DNA of 64,000 nt from Antedon mediterranea. Its lineage: Eukaryota; Echinodermata; Crinoidea; Comatulida; Antedonidae. The translations under genes and the position numbers were made by a program. The stretch lies in assembly GCF_964355755.1 (NCBI RefSeq), contig NC_092673.1, forward strand, positions 20,155,001-20,219,000, in the 5' to 3' direction. The notes under the pieces were generated by a model that saw nothing but the letters and a program-made list of their open reading frames with translations, did not search any database and had not been told where the DNA came from. The first letter of the stretch is position 1. Every line of letters starts with the position of its first letter. Shown in pieces: positions 11,227-21,783 of this stretch.

Positions 11227-11523
11227 GTTTTTTTGAACAACATCAGGCGATGGCAACACATGGCGCATGTGATGCATCGTATTTAGAATTGACTACAAAT
11301 CATTATTTACTTGTGACTAACGAAACATCATACGAAGTGAACTCAACGGTGTATAAATGGAATTTTACCAGTAACCTATTCGTGGAGTATGCTCAGCTAC
11401 CAAGTCATGGGTCTGTGAGTGGTAAACTATTCTCAGTCGATGGTATAATGTACGCGGCAATAGCAAATATAAACGGAACAGCAGCAGCAGCAGCTCCAGA
11501 GGTTTGGAAAATAAAAGAAAACT
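11227..11523 (+). pseudogene. Paralog A EAR repeats 3-4 exon
   Basis: Open exon, phase 1 to 1, with GACDASYLELTTNHYLLVTN and STVYKWNFTSNLFVEYAQL (repeat 3), then GKLFSVDGIMYAAIANINGT and EVWKIKEN (repeat 4). A GCA run encodes a five-residue Ala stretch absent from B. The acceptor TTTTAG at 11221-11226 is all that remains between the hAT element and the exon. Donor ACT/GTAAGT. Confidence 0.85.
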
Positions 11524-11762
11524 GTAAGTGATATAATGTTGATAATTTTATTTCCTTTCAGTTACATTATCATATAATGTACCTCATTTACGATGAAATA
11601 TATAGCTTGTCTCTTATCTGTGAATGTCTGTAAGGTGATGGTTAGTGGTGTTGCGCATTGACGCCATATGGTGCTTACGCGAGGCAAGGTATCATACATT
11701 ATCAGTGAAAAATGCTAATTTATCGATTCAAATACAGGATATGTTTTTTATAGTTAATACAG

Positions 11763-11816
11763 ATTTCAATAATGGTTTTAATGAATGGACTCAAGAAAAT
11801 GATACGTCATCAATGG
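11763..11816 (+). pseudogene. Paralog A first MAM start exon (18 codons)
   Basis: Encodes FNNGFNEWTQENDTSSM, the opening of a MAM domain. Acceptor ATACAG, donor ATGG/GTAAGT, phase 1 in and out. A second, longer version of the same exon follows at 12983-13084, so this is a duplicated or alternative exon, or a relic. Confidence 0.65.
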
Positions 11817-12337
11817 GTAAGTGCGTACAGGTTTGAGATTGTTATAGAAACGTATTGTAGTGATCCATCCTAGAGTTCCTTGAGATCTAATGAATACACT
11901 AAAACCATGGAGAAATAAGAGTTTGGTTGCAAAAGAAACAATTCCGGTTCATTGAGATATAATGAATGTACTAAAACTAATTCTATTTTAATACAGTAAA
12001 ATATTTTTAAAGACCCATTGCCTACAAGTTGTGACTTTTTGTAAAAATAATGCATATATATATACTTTAAAATCATTAAACCAGGTCATTCCTTGTCTTA
12101 ATTGTACGTTTTATGGTATGATAAGAAGAGAGAAACAATGCACTACCCAAGTAGATCGCGGTAAATGTTCTCTCGTGGACGGTCTTTAGGCATAGCCTAG
12201 CTAGGCTTGTTTTGTAGGCCTAGCGGTTAATTGCGGTTTTCTCTTCGCATCGTAGTACTTCAACTACACAACGAAGCCATTTGGTGGATAATCAACGCTT
12301 TATTAGTCTACGGTTTCAGCAAGGTAAGCGTATTTGA

Positions 12338-12530
12338 CTTCTCACACCTGAAACCAGGAAAAAATGTACATATTGAGATTGGATGTAGAGTCCCCCAGGG
12401 TAGCCTTTTGGGTCCTCTCTTGTTTCTTATTTACGTGAATGACCTACCATCTAGTATCGAAAGTGATTGTAAAGTTGTTTTGTACGCTGACGATTGTGCA
12501 ATTTTTTACAACAGTACTATATACCTTTTT
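12338..12530 (+). mobile_element. LINE reverse-transcriptase fragment
   Basis: Reads [20 protein letters not shown] and then [12 protein letters not shown], the palm motifs of a CR1/Jockey-type non-LTR reverse transcriptase with catalytic YADD. Only about 60 residues remain, in the intron between the two MAM start exons. Confidence 0.8.
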
Positions 12531-12982
12531 TACTTGGCAAAATAGAATCTTGCTTAAGTTGCTAATAAGTATAAGTATAGTACTTACTCTGTTCACACGA
12601 TGCGTCCACAATGTATCGTCTTGAATGTTTTGGTGTTAATAGGTATAGGCCTATCACTTACAGAACACGCTTTAAATGTATTCATTGGTGACGCCACAAA
12701 ACTCTACATTAAATCTGATATAGTGCAATCCATTTAGTGGTGGTTTGAATTTTATAATAGCGGAATAAACATACAACTACAGATCTGAAAAAAAAAATGT
12801 CAGTTTTTTTTTCTAAAGCGATATAGGCTAACTGTAGGAACTGTAGTCGTAATCAAAAAACCATCTACCTATCATAAAGATCAGATTTCATATTAAAGTA
12901 TCGTTGTGTGTTTGCTGCGTCAATTTTTTTTTTCAATTTCCCTTTTTTATTTTTATGAACATTTTTCTTTTATTTCAAACAG

Positions 12983-13084
12983 ATTTCCAAACTGGTTTTG
13001 ATGGTTGGACTCAAGGATATAATTGGACACGGGGATATGGTTCAACAAACACTGAACCTGCAAACGGTCATTCGGGGAATACAA
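12983..13084 (+). pseudogene. Paralog A second MAM start exon
   Basis: Encodes FQTGFDGWTQGYNWTRGYGS and ANGHSGNT: the MAM opening with the W-T-R segment. Acceptor AAACAG, donor ACAA/GTAAGT, phase 1 to 1. It corresponds to B 46442-46572. Confidence 0.8.
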
Positions 13085-13195
13085 GTAAGTGTATATAGGT
13101 ACATGTAATAATGTTATTGATGCAGTTGAATATTAGACTAAATTTCTGCAAGATCAGAAATGTATATGAAGTTATAATGTTTAATTTTTACATAG

Positions 13196-14845
13196 ATGAT
13201 TATTATGCTTACATTGAAACATCACCTGTAAGTGCTGAAAGGTCAGCTCGCCTAAAAAGTCCGGTTCTGCCAAAAAGCCAATATGTGTATTTATCATTTT
13301 ACTACCACATGTACGGCGGAGCTACTATTGGAACACTTAAGGTTTACAGAAAAAAAAACGTTAGGAACAGACTGTTATGGACAAGAAGCGGTAACCAAGG
13401 AGATGCATGGTATTACGCTGCAGTACAATTTGAGTAAACTAGTGATGGAGACAACAGGGGCGCAGCCAGTGGGGGGGTCACGGGGGTCCTGACCCCCCCT
13501 TTTTTTTAGAAAAAATAAATAAAAACATGAGACAACAATACAGATCAAATCATCCTGGAGATACTGTGGAAGATTACTACCGAGCAGTATTACCAAATCA
13601 ACTTCTTGATTACACAAACCGAGTTAAAAAACCCGTTTTTCTGCCGATAACAGGCCATGCTTCAAAATATTTGGCGTAGCACCCGAGTCTATCGTGAAGT
13701 GTAATGTTGAAGAAGTCTTCAAGGAACTTGAATTTGGTACGATGATCTGCCAAGACACGAACATCTTCATTCCGAGCTTCAGTGATGGAAGCGACTGTGT
13801 AAAATTAGCGGATCCAGATGTGTTCCCGAATGTGTGTGCACTTCTTCTAATCGCGTAGGCCTATGCCCGTAACGTCTGCTTAAGCTGAGCGGAGTTTTTC
13901 GACTTTATGAAGAACGAAAACCTGTTTGGGAAATCACATGTCTTATGAGCAGCTTTCGGGATTGTGCCTCATGAACATACACTTTAACATGAACATTAAT
14001 ACAGAGAATGTCATTCGCGAATTCTGTCTCCAAGCCAAGAAGAATGTTCCAAACTTATGTTTAAAGATGCATCACGCGATGTCAAGAGCGCCGTTATAGT
14101 AACTAACGTAAAATGTATGATAATAATTTAGAAGTTAGTTATTACAATTATGTATAAGCTATCACCTATACTATACATTCGAACAAAATAGGTATATTTT
14201 TAAACAAAATATTGTATGTACTGGGTATGATAAGCGTCTCACATACACACGGAGCCAAGATAGCTTCTTGGACTTGCATAGTGTATGAACTCTAACATTA
14301 CGGTTCTCATTTAATAATATCACTCCCTCCATGCTATCATTCTAATTTCTTTTTTCAAACTTTTGCATCTCACGTTCATTTCATGCAACTTTTGTATTGG
14401 TGAAAAGGGAAGAATTCAAATAATTCCTCCTGAGTTTACAGCCTCTCTACACAAATCAACAAACAAGCAAGAAAAAAAGTGTTTGTCTGTGGCAGCCTGG
14501 AATATAAAAATGTTCTGTAATGAAAATGAGAGTTGTTTTTTGTTTTCTTTGTTTCAGTTTATTAGTGTTAACATTGTCATATTTGTGTGTGCGTAAACCG
14601 ATTCAAATGATCTAGATTGCCCTAGACCGCCAAAGCTTCCAGGGGGCTTCGCCCCCTGGACCCCAACCGGGGGCCCTTGGCGGCCCCCTGGCCCCCAGCC
14701 CATGGTTGCTCGCTTCGCTCGCAAAATACTCACATATTGGTTGACCCCCCCTTTAATTCTTTGCTGGCTGCGCCCCTGGACAACTACATTGTGTTTGAAG
14801 GCATTAGTGATATTGCAATTGATGACATTCAATATTGCTGCAGTA
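13196..14845 (+). pseudogene. Paralog A MAM body exon split by a hAT element
   Basis: Coding parts are 13196-13454 and 14784-14845. MAM motifs: YYAYIETSP, SARLKSPVLP, YVYLSFYYHMYG, IGTLKVY, LLWTRSGNQGDAW, and after the insertion YIVFEGISDIAIDDIQYCCS. Removing the element and one five-base duplicate gives 321 bp and the correct phase 1 exit at AGTA/GTATGT. An in-frame TAA at 13435-13437 lies upstream of the insertion, so the exon is dead for two reasons. Confidence 0.8.
13455..14778 (+). mobile_element. hAT5-like transposon with decayed transposase
   Basis: 1324 bp with perfect 15-bp ends CAGGGGCGCAGCCAG and CTGGCTGCGCCCCTG and a five-base duplication GACAA (13450-13454, 14779-14783); paralog B supports the empty site. 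The interior has a broken ZMYM1/hAT-type transposase: YRSNHPGDTVEDYYRAVLP near 13535, an AERSFSTL-type dimerisation motif near 13880-13910, and SGLCLMNIHFNMNIN near 13950-14000, separated by stops. Five-base duplications are typical of the hAT5 group. Confidence 0.85.
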
Positions 14846-15700
14846 GTATGTATACTTTAAAATGTTGTTAGTTAGGATTAATTATACAGTACTGTGGGCC
14901 TAACTATCCTGCATATTATCGTACTTAGATTTCCTAAAACATTTGTATTTTTATTGTACGAAATTTTAATATTAATTATTTCTTTCTGTACAGATTTTGT
15001 TGCCCGTTTATCTAAAAAAGTTGAATCTGAATAATTTTCAAAATTTCCAAATGTATTTACATAATAAAATCTGGCCATAGATTGAGCGGTGTCACTCAAT
15101 CAACCAACCGTGACGTCATGAAATACGCCATTTTGTGAATTCACCGTTTCAATTATATATCCATAACCACTTGTCAGATTTATAAATAAAATTCACTACG
15201 AGTAAACTTCAGATTAATGTTCAACATATACCCACAACAAATGTACGTATACGCAAGATAATTGGTGAGCAATCGCAAATCAACATTTTGTTTAAATGCT
15301 CAAAATCAATTTTTAGCGTTTGAATTTGTTCGCGTCGCGCAAACATTTTCTTTGCGGACAACATAGATGTAAATCAAAAATAATTATTATACATGCTATT
15401 TGTTCTTCAGCCCTATAGTCATATATTCCTATATATAATTTTCATGAAGAGAAAATGTGAATAAAAGGCACATGTAAAATCGTGCGCTCACAAATAGGCA
15501 ATTGAATGCAAATTTATATAAAACATACCTATTTTGAATAGCTCTTCAGAATGAATGGTGACCCACAATAATGTTTTAAACTTATTTAAAAATCCAGGTC
15601 ATATGATGTCACATAGATTAATGTACGTGTAAGATCACTTAGAATTAAATTCTAGTTATTACTCTAATTTGTAAACTGTTTTAATTTTGTTACTCACTAG
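14846..15700. other. Paralog A intron without recognised elements
   Basis: AT-rich. No exon, RNA or bounded transposon seen. Confidence 0.4.
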
Positions 15701-15885
15701 GCGCTTTCTGGGCAACTGGAATCGAGACATTCACAAATGGTGGCGATACTTACTTAGTAGCTGTGAATCCATTGGAATGTGCACATACCATAATGGTGTA
15801 TAGATGGGATAAGATGTCTGAAGAATTTAAAATTCATCAACATATTCCTGTGGAACATTGTCCCACGAAATCTACGATTTTCAAA
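15701..15885 (+). pseudogene. Paralog A EAR repeat 5 exon
   Basis: Open, phase 1 to 0: GIETFTNGGDTYLVAVNP, TIMVYRWDKMSEEFKIHQHI, VEHCPTKSTIFK. Acceptor CACTAG, donor AAA/GTAAGT. Equivalent to B 49550-49740, which is 6 bp longer. Confidence 0.85.
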
Positions 15886-16541
15886 GTAAGTACCACCCCT
15901 GTGAATCAGTCTCCTCATTTTCACACTACTACAAAATTACATGGCAAAATAACATTGAAATACACTACTTGTTTTCTGGAAATTGAAAAATTGACCGAAT
16001 AAAATGGTTCAATATAATAATTATTCTAATGTTGAAATTTCTGATGTAAAAAAAGTTTAAAACGTGTTACTTTCTCTGATTGATGATCTTTGTGACTTTT
16101 TGCAGTTTTTTCTAGATCTGTATTAAGTATTATATAACAACTAAATAAATTCCTGTCATTTGATTGGAGAATTGTGGGTCACATGGCGTGCAATAAAACG
16201 AACTATTAAACAATCGTTTAATAGTACTTTTTTTCGTGTACGAAAAAAAATCTAGGCCTTTAGGTATTAGGCCTAGGCATTTTAGCCTTGCTAATTCAAA
16301 GACAAGCACCTATTTAGATATTTTTGATTCACAACTAATGAATGTTTTATATTCGTGTAATAGTACAAATAATTGCATTTGGTGAATGATTATATATCAA
16401 CTGGCTTCGCCTCGTTGAAAAAAATAACCTTTTCATCCTTCACCTCATGCCATTGTTTATACCATTACGCTAAACAACATTCATTATTTGTATATTTTAT
16501 ATTGTGTTCTATGTCAATGAAGATGTTTTCTATATTTACAG

Positions 16542-16811
16542 GTTGGCGGAGAAGTATTTATGATAATAACCACAAGCAGAACGGAATCACGTGATGCTGA
16601 TGACAATTTTGAACTCTATACTCCATCATCACCAATAATTAAATTAGAATGGAGTATGTTCGTAAGTTACGGAGCCATACCATCACACGAATGTTATGAT
16701 ATAACATTTTTTGAGCGAGATGGGGAGTACTTTTTAGGTCAGTCGAATCAACGAAATGGCAATGATGGAAGCAAAACTGATCCAAGTTTTAACATATACC
16801 AATGGGTGTAG
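16542..16811 (+). pseudogene. Paralog A terminal exon, EAR repeats 6-7
   Basis: Ninety codons including TAG: VGGEVFMIITTSRTESRDAD, FELYTPSSPIIKLEWSMFV, then ECYDITFFERDGEYFLGQSN and FNIYQWV. It closes the seventh EAR repeat. Acceptor TTTACAG. The uninterrupted sequence here is the empty site for the BEL/Pao insertion in B. Confidence 0.88.
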
Positions 16812-17014
16812 AAGACTACGATGTCAAGTCTGTGATTTACTGAGTTAAGTCATAGCACTCACAATATTACTGTACTGATCCTAACTAATGATTTCAAAAC
16901 TTGCACTAATTTCTGTAATCGCACGATTGTTTTTCGTTTCTTGAAAGTATCTTGTTGTGATGGCACTAGTTACAATCCATTATGCGTGATTGACTAATAA
17001 AATTAAGTAATGCT

Positions 17015-17048
<34 letters not shown>

Positions 17049-20000
17049 GATTTTTATAGCGCACATACCACTCCAGAGTGCTCAAGGCGCATTTAAAAAT
17101 AAAAAAGAAATAAATCATACAAATTCCTGGCAAATAAAATGCAATTTCTTTGAAGGGTCCCCATCCGTTGTCATTCTGTCGCTGTCGCGGTCCCGGACCC
17201 CTACCTAGGTGACCAAACAAAGGAGCAGGATACACATTTGCCTTTAACGTCATACATATGGAGAGAGATTTGTACTCGTGGTTCACTGTGAGTACGGGAG
17301 TCTGGTATTACGTCATATTATTGCAACAAGTCAGATGTTGTAAATAGTGTACGAATGAATTTAAGCTGTCGTTTTGTACAACAAACTACGAATATTATTG
17401 ACCGAAATTAATTAATCAAAGTGTGATGGCGCTTCGTAATTATTGTAATTCTTTTTATTGTTATTCCGTGGAATTGTGTATGTTATATATTTAAACACTG
17501 ATAAATATTTTGCATTGGGTAATTGGTCTTGCACACCAAACCTTATCCAAATCAAAGTTTAGGGATTCCCGAACCGAGACAGTACTACATATTAGTATTC
17601 AAAATACGGTGTCGTTTTGTCATTTCTGGTACCGGTTGATCGGTGAAGGTTATGACTTGTAATAGGATATCTTCCTGGTTTATGTAAATGACGTAAGAAT
17701 GGTTTTTACATTTACACAAAAGAAAATATATTTGGTATTACCATAACTTTGTCACGAAACATGGCGACTTGAAAGCGAGTGACTGGCCAGGCGGTTTATA
17801 ACATCTTTCGAGACGAGTAGGAGGGTGACCCCGGAGTACTAGTATAGGCCTACAAACAGCCACTGCCACTCGCATCCATTCATCTATAGGGAGCCACACG
17901 CCCTTAAGGCGACAGTGGATTTTCTGTTATTCCTACTCCTGGGCCTAATAAAAAATATACAAGAAAAATAAAATGTCAATATTACGTGAAAATATTTACA
18001 TAATACATTGATTGATTGATTGATCACTTTATTTCAGAATAAATATTTTACATGCAACAAACAATACAAAACGGAAAATCACACTAAAAAAGGATTTTAT
18101 CCCATTTAGTATTGAGATTTGACGATCGTAACAGATAGTTCGTAGTACATCTAACAAGATCATTTTCACTATTAAAAACTCTTATTCTAAAATCATAGAC
18201 GCAATTGCGTACATGCTCGTAAAAAGAGGATATTCTCCTCATAAAATTGTAGTTAGATAGTTATAGTTACATTATGTAACGGTTGTCGCATTATTATATT
18301 ATTTAAAGCTAAAAGTATATTAACTTACTAGTGTTTTAATTTATTTTACCCTAGACCAACATCGTTGTTTATACCGTTGCGACAGTTACCGCATGCTAAT
18401 TCAAATTTTAATTAAAACTCAATTGTTAAATATAGGTTAAATAGGCCTATAACGTGCACATATTGCGTGAGCATCATCATTATATGATGTCAACTTTTTT
18501 AATGTATTTCACCGTAGGCCTACATCGTTGTTTACACCGTTTCGATGGTTACCGCAGGATAATTTAATGTAAGTTTAAAATATGATCATATTATAGTTCA
18601 TGTGACATTGTCGGTACTAATTTTGTTTTGTGTTAACATCTATTGTTGTTTATTTTTAATTTCCGTTGCGACAGAGTTACAGCTTATAATGTTTTTCATT
18701 CACGTTCTTGATATTTGAAAATAATGATTAAAATGCATAATTAACCATTTTAATAGATTATAGGTATAAACGTAGTAGAATAAGCATATTGAAATAACGT
18801 AGCAAGTTACAGTTGAGAAAAGAGTTTGGAAGTATTGACATTGCGAAAGTTTGAATGTTAACCACTAAAGGCCTGTGCACACCGAACGCGAAGCCGCGAA
18901 GCGTCATGCGTCATTCGACGGATCGCTTTGAAAGTTGAATTGTCATGCGTCTATTAGTTTTTCTTGTCGGTTCCCACTAAACGCGTCACGATGTGCTGAT
19001 TCGTCGCGATTGCTAGGCCTAGGAGATAGTGGGTTGGCCAATACAATGCTACATTTAAAATAAGATGACTGAAGTATTTCCTATGTAAGTTTAACCAGAG
19101 AAGAGTTAAATTAAAATGTAATTTAACTCTTCCCTGGTTACACCAATCACAGTGTTTGGTTTTGGTGGGAAAATGTTATCCTTTTCCAAAGCCTGAAATG
19201 TGCATGATTGTATGTATATATCACAAGAACAGAAGAAGATGTATCCAATATCAATACAGTTACAATCATTAAAGCATTTATTGCATGTTGATCACACGTA
19301 CATGTGATCTGCTGACTGTATTTATTAGTGGTGTTACAAATATCTTTCAACAGAGGTTATTATAACCATATAAAACATTTCATATATAAACACGAACTGG
19401 GAATCTTCCTGGGTTTGTCACTTTCAAATATAAACTATAGGCCTAGGCCTAATATTAATGTAAAGTTTTCACATTCATTTTCTAATTATTATTAAATATT
19501 ATATTATTCATGACAAAACATACCGTTTTTTTCTCATTTGATTAAATGTAATAAATATCCCAAACTCATATTTACACTGTATATTATCTTATGACTTATG
19601 ACTTCACATAAATACACTTATTGAAATAGTGAATCATTGTTTTTAAAGGTATCATTAAATATCAACCAGATTTTCTTTTTTACTACTCCTGAATACTTTC
19701 GCAAAATAATATCAAAATAATAAATTTAAAATGTATCATCCCCAAAAAAATGAAAATTGAAGAAATATTATTATTGTTAAAAGTGAATAACTAACCCTAA
19801 AGTGTTATACTGTATTACACACAACAAAAATGTTTTAAATTATATTTTCAGGAAGACAATATATCTTGTCCAAAAAATGACACTAAACTTAAAGATGTAT
19901 TGTCCCGTAGAATCATGAAAAATGAAGATGATTAAAATCAAATTTGAATAGGACATTTTGTAGTTTTAACAAAGTTAATCACTCACATAGAAAAAAAACC

Positions 20001-20176
20001 CCAAAAAACTTATGTTTTCACTTATAAAATGAAAAAAATTCCATTAGCTGGCAGCCAATTTGACTATTTTTTTAGTATTGGAGTATAACAAAACATATAC
20101 ATATATTTCCATGTGTTCTCTATTGCTAAAAAAAGACATTCAGTTCAGCTTTCCTTCTATAACCACTTAATAAATA
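16812..20176. other. Intergenic repeats between paralog A and the minus-strand genes
   Basis: No gene seen. Contents: an AAT microsatellite with a TTTTTATAGCGCAC repeat body (17018-17110), a SINE-body fragment (about 17795-17880), a LINE 3' tail in minus orientation with a TTGA tail (18006 to about 18250), a Harbinger-like end (18868 to about 19020, GCCTGTGCACACCGAACGCG), a long hairpin at 19092-19140 (arms TAACCAGAGAAGAGTTAAAT and complement) and a partial family T MITE (about 19893-20085). Confidence 0.55.
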
Positions 20177-20490
20177 CTAGTTACAGTCCAACTCCTCCTT
20201 AATCTCTTCCATTTTCTATTAAAAAAAAATGAAACAAGTATTAAAAAATTGCTATAGTAAGGCATATTGCTCAAATCATTTTTTTCTGGCCAATGTATGT
20301 CACCAACTGACATACCCATTTGAAAAAAGTCTATACAAACCTGTATCAGCCTCATAATTGCCAGTCCACGTTTTTGAGGAGCAATTGCTCTTAATTCCAT
20401 GGCAATAATATACTGGCCGCTTAAACTACTAGCTTGGTCATTGGTGGAGTTTCTAACGCTGGTAATAGCCTGAAGGATTCCATTTATCAA
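20177..20490 (-). pseudogene. BESS-like C-terminal gene fragment (two exons)
   Basis: Minus strand. One exon spans about 20487-20343 (ILQAITSVRNSTNDQASSLS, YIIAMELRAIAPQKRG, AIMRLIQ) with donor CAG/GTTTGT. A short terminal exon 20215-20177 (KMEEIKEELDCN, stop) follows an AATAG acceptor in phase 0. The pattern resembles the C-terminal helices of MADF/BESS or Myb-like proteins, some of which accompany Harbinger transposons. The first exon has an in-frame TGA close to its 5' edge and I found no upstream exons, so it may be a relic. The assignment is tentative. Confidence 0.4.
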
Positions 20491-20544
20491 TGTTCATCTA
20501 ATTGACCTAAAAAAAAAAAACAACAGTATTTATGTATTAATATT

Positions 20545-20870
20545 ACTACTACTAGGCCTATCCTAGCCTTACAACACTAAATCAACTAAATATTAGGCCT
20601 ATAAATATTAATTAATAATAATAAGTAGGCCTAGGCTAGGCCTACCTAGTAGTACTGTACTCATATTTAGTAGTAGGCTTAACCTAGGCTAGGCCTGGCC
20701 TAGCACATAGTAGACTAGTAGGGATTAGTAAGTATTATGTAGGCCTATAAGTACTACTTGGCATGGCCTAGCCTACTAGGTTATATGTAGCCTAGGCTAG
20801 GTAGGCCTAGCTAGGCCCTATTGCCTAAACCTAGGTAGGCCTAGGCTAGAAATAGGCTTGTCAACTCACT
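20545..20870. repeat. TAGGCCTA-rich island
   Basis: About 300 bp dominated by overlapping TAGGCCTA, CTAGGCTAGG and TAGTAG-type words, with no coding potential. Similar islands occur at 27925-28095 and 29750-30280, and short ones elsewhere. Confidence 0.8.
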
Positions 20871-20993
20871 TTACAAATTGATCTCGGACGCGTTTTAGGC
20901 CTAGTTTTTCTGGCATTCTTCTACACAGATGTTTGTCTGAAATTATTGTCTTCATGCATTAATCCTTATGTTTCTGTCTTTGTATGACTTCCC

Positions 20994-21330
20994 AGGTAGC
21001 AAGCCCATATGGTACCCATATTGTACCCATATTCCTGTTCATATGGGTGGCATATGGGCTTACCCAGTAGGGCCCCAGCGGATTCTGCACCCAAGCCCCA
21101 CATGGGCGTCATATGGGTTAGCCCATATCATCCCATGTAAATCCCATATGGTACCCATATTTGTTTGCCAATTAGGGCCCCATACGGGTTATCCCACATG
21201 GGACCCATATACAAATCTCATATGAGCAGCATATGGGTTTGCCCATTGGGGCTGCATATGGATTGTTCCTCATGGGGTCCATATGTAAATCCCATATGGT
21301 ACCCATTAATTGCTGATATGGGCAGCAGTT
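20994..21330. repeat. CCCATATGG minisatellite, orientation 1
   Basis: Degenerate tandem units with CCCATATGGGT-type palindromes. It begins CCCAGGTAGCAAGCCCATAT at 20992; the reverse complement of that end closes the larger array at 33600-34350. The Met/Gly/Pro-rich open frames here are a by-product of the repeat. Confidence 0.8.
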
Positions 21331-21783
21331 CCAAAATGGTAGTTAATCGAGATCACAAAATGTAATTTAAAGTTGCAGTATTTAAGTTTCAACACTCTAG
21401 ATGCTCCTTTATTTGGACTTGGATATTACTAAAAAAAACAATACATTACAAATTTAAAATAGCATATACAGTATAAATATTGATCATACAGTCGAAACAC
21501 GACACACAAGCCGAAACTAAATATATTAGTCCAGTTAAATTTTTAAAAATTCATCTTCCAAAATATATTTTTATAAAAGTTTCCTTCTTAGTGAGAAAAC
21601 GTTGGGTGAGAAAACATTGGGTGAGAAAACGTTTTTACAAAATAAAATATAAAAGTTTTAGTATTTTGGTTATTTCATGTTCCATTAAACAAATGAGCAA
21701 AGAAATGGGACCAACTATATTATAAAACAGTTAAAAAAGGATGTACATAAATACAGTTTTTTTATGGTGTACTAGGGAATATG

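Larger units (their letters stand above)
7646..16811 (+). pseudogene. Paralog A: PAN-EGF-EAR-MAM-EAR secreted modular gene
   Basis: Exons: 7646-7937 PAN, 8117-8243 EGF, 8804-8909 and 9343-9530 EAR 1-2, 11227-11523 EAR 3-4, 11763-11816 and 12983-13084 alternative MAM starts, 13196-13454 plus 14784-14845 MAM body, 15701-15885 and 16542-16811 EAR 5-7 with TAG. All junction phases agree. The family is extracellular: PAN, EGF and MAM are adhesion modules, and seven EAR/EPTP repeats form a beta-propeller in LGI-type proteins. Lesions: acceptor AG to AA before PAN, TGA at 7833-7835, TAA at 13435-13437, and a hAT element in the MAM exon. The tandem paralog is at 34850-54793. No expression evidence is available from sequence; the EAR exons themselves are still open. 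Confidence 0.8.
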
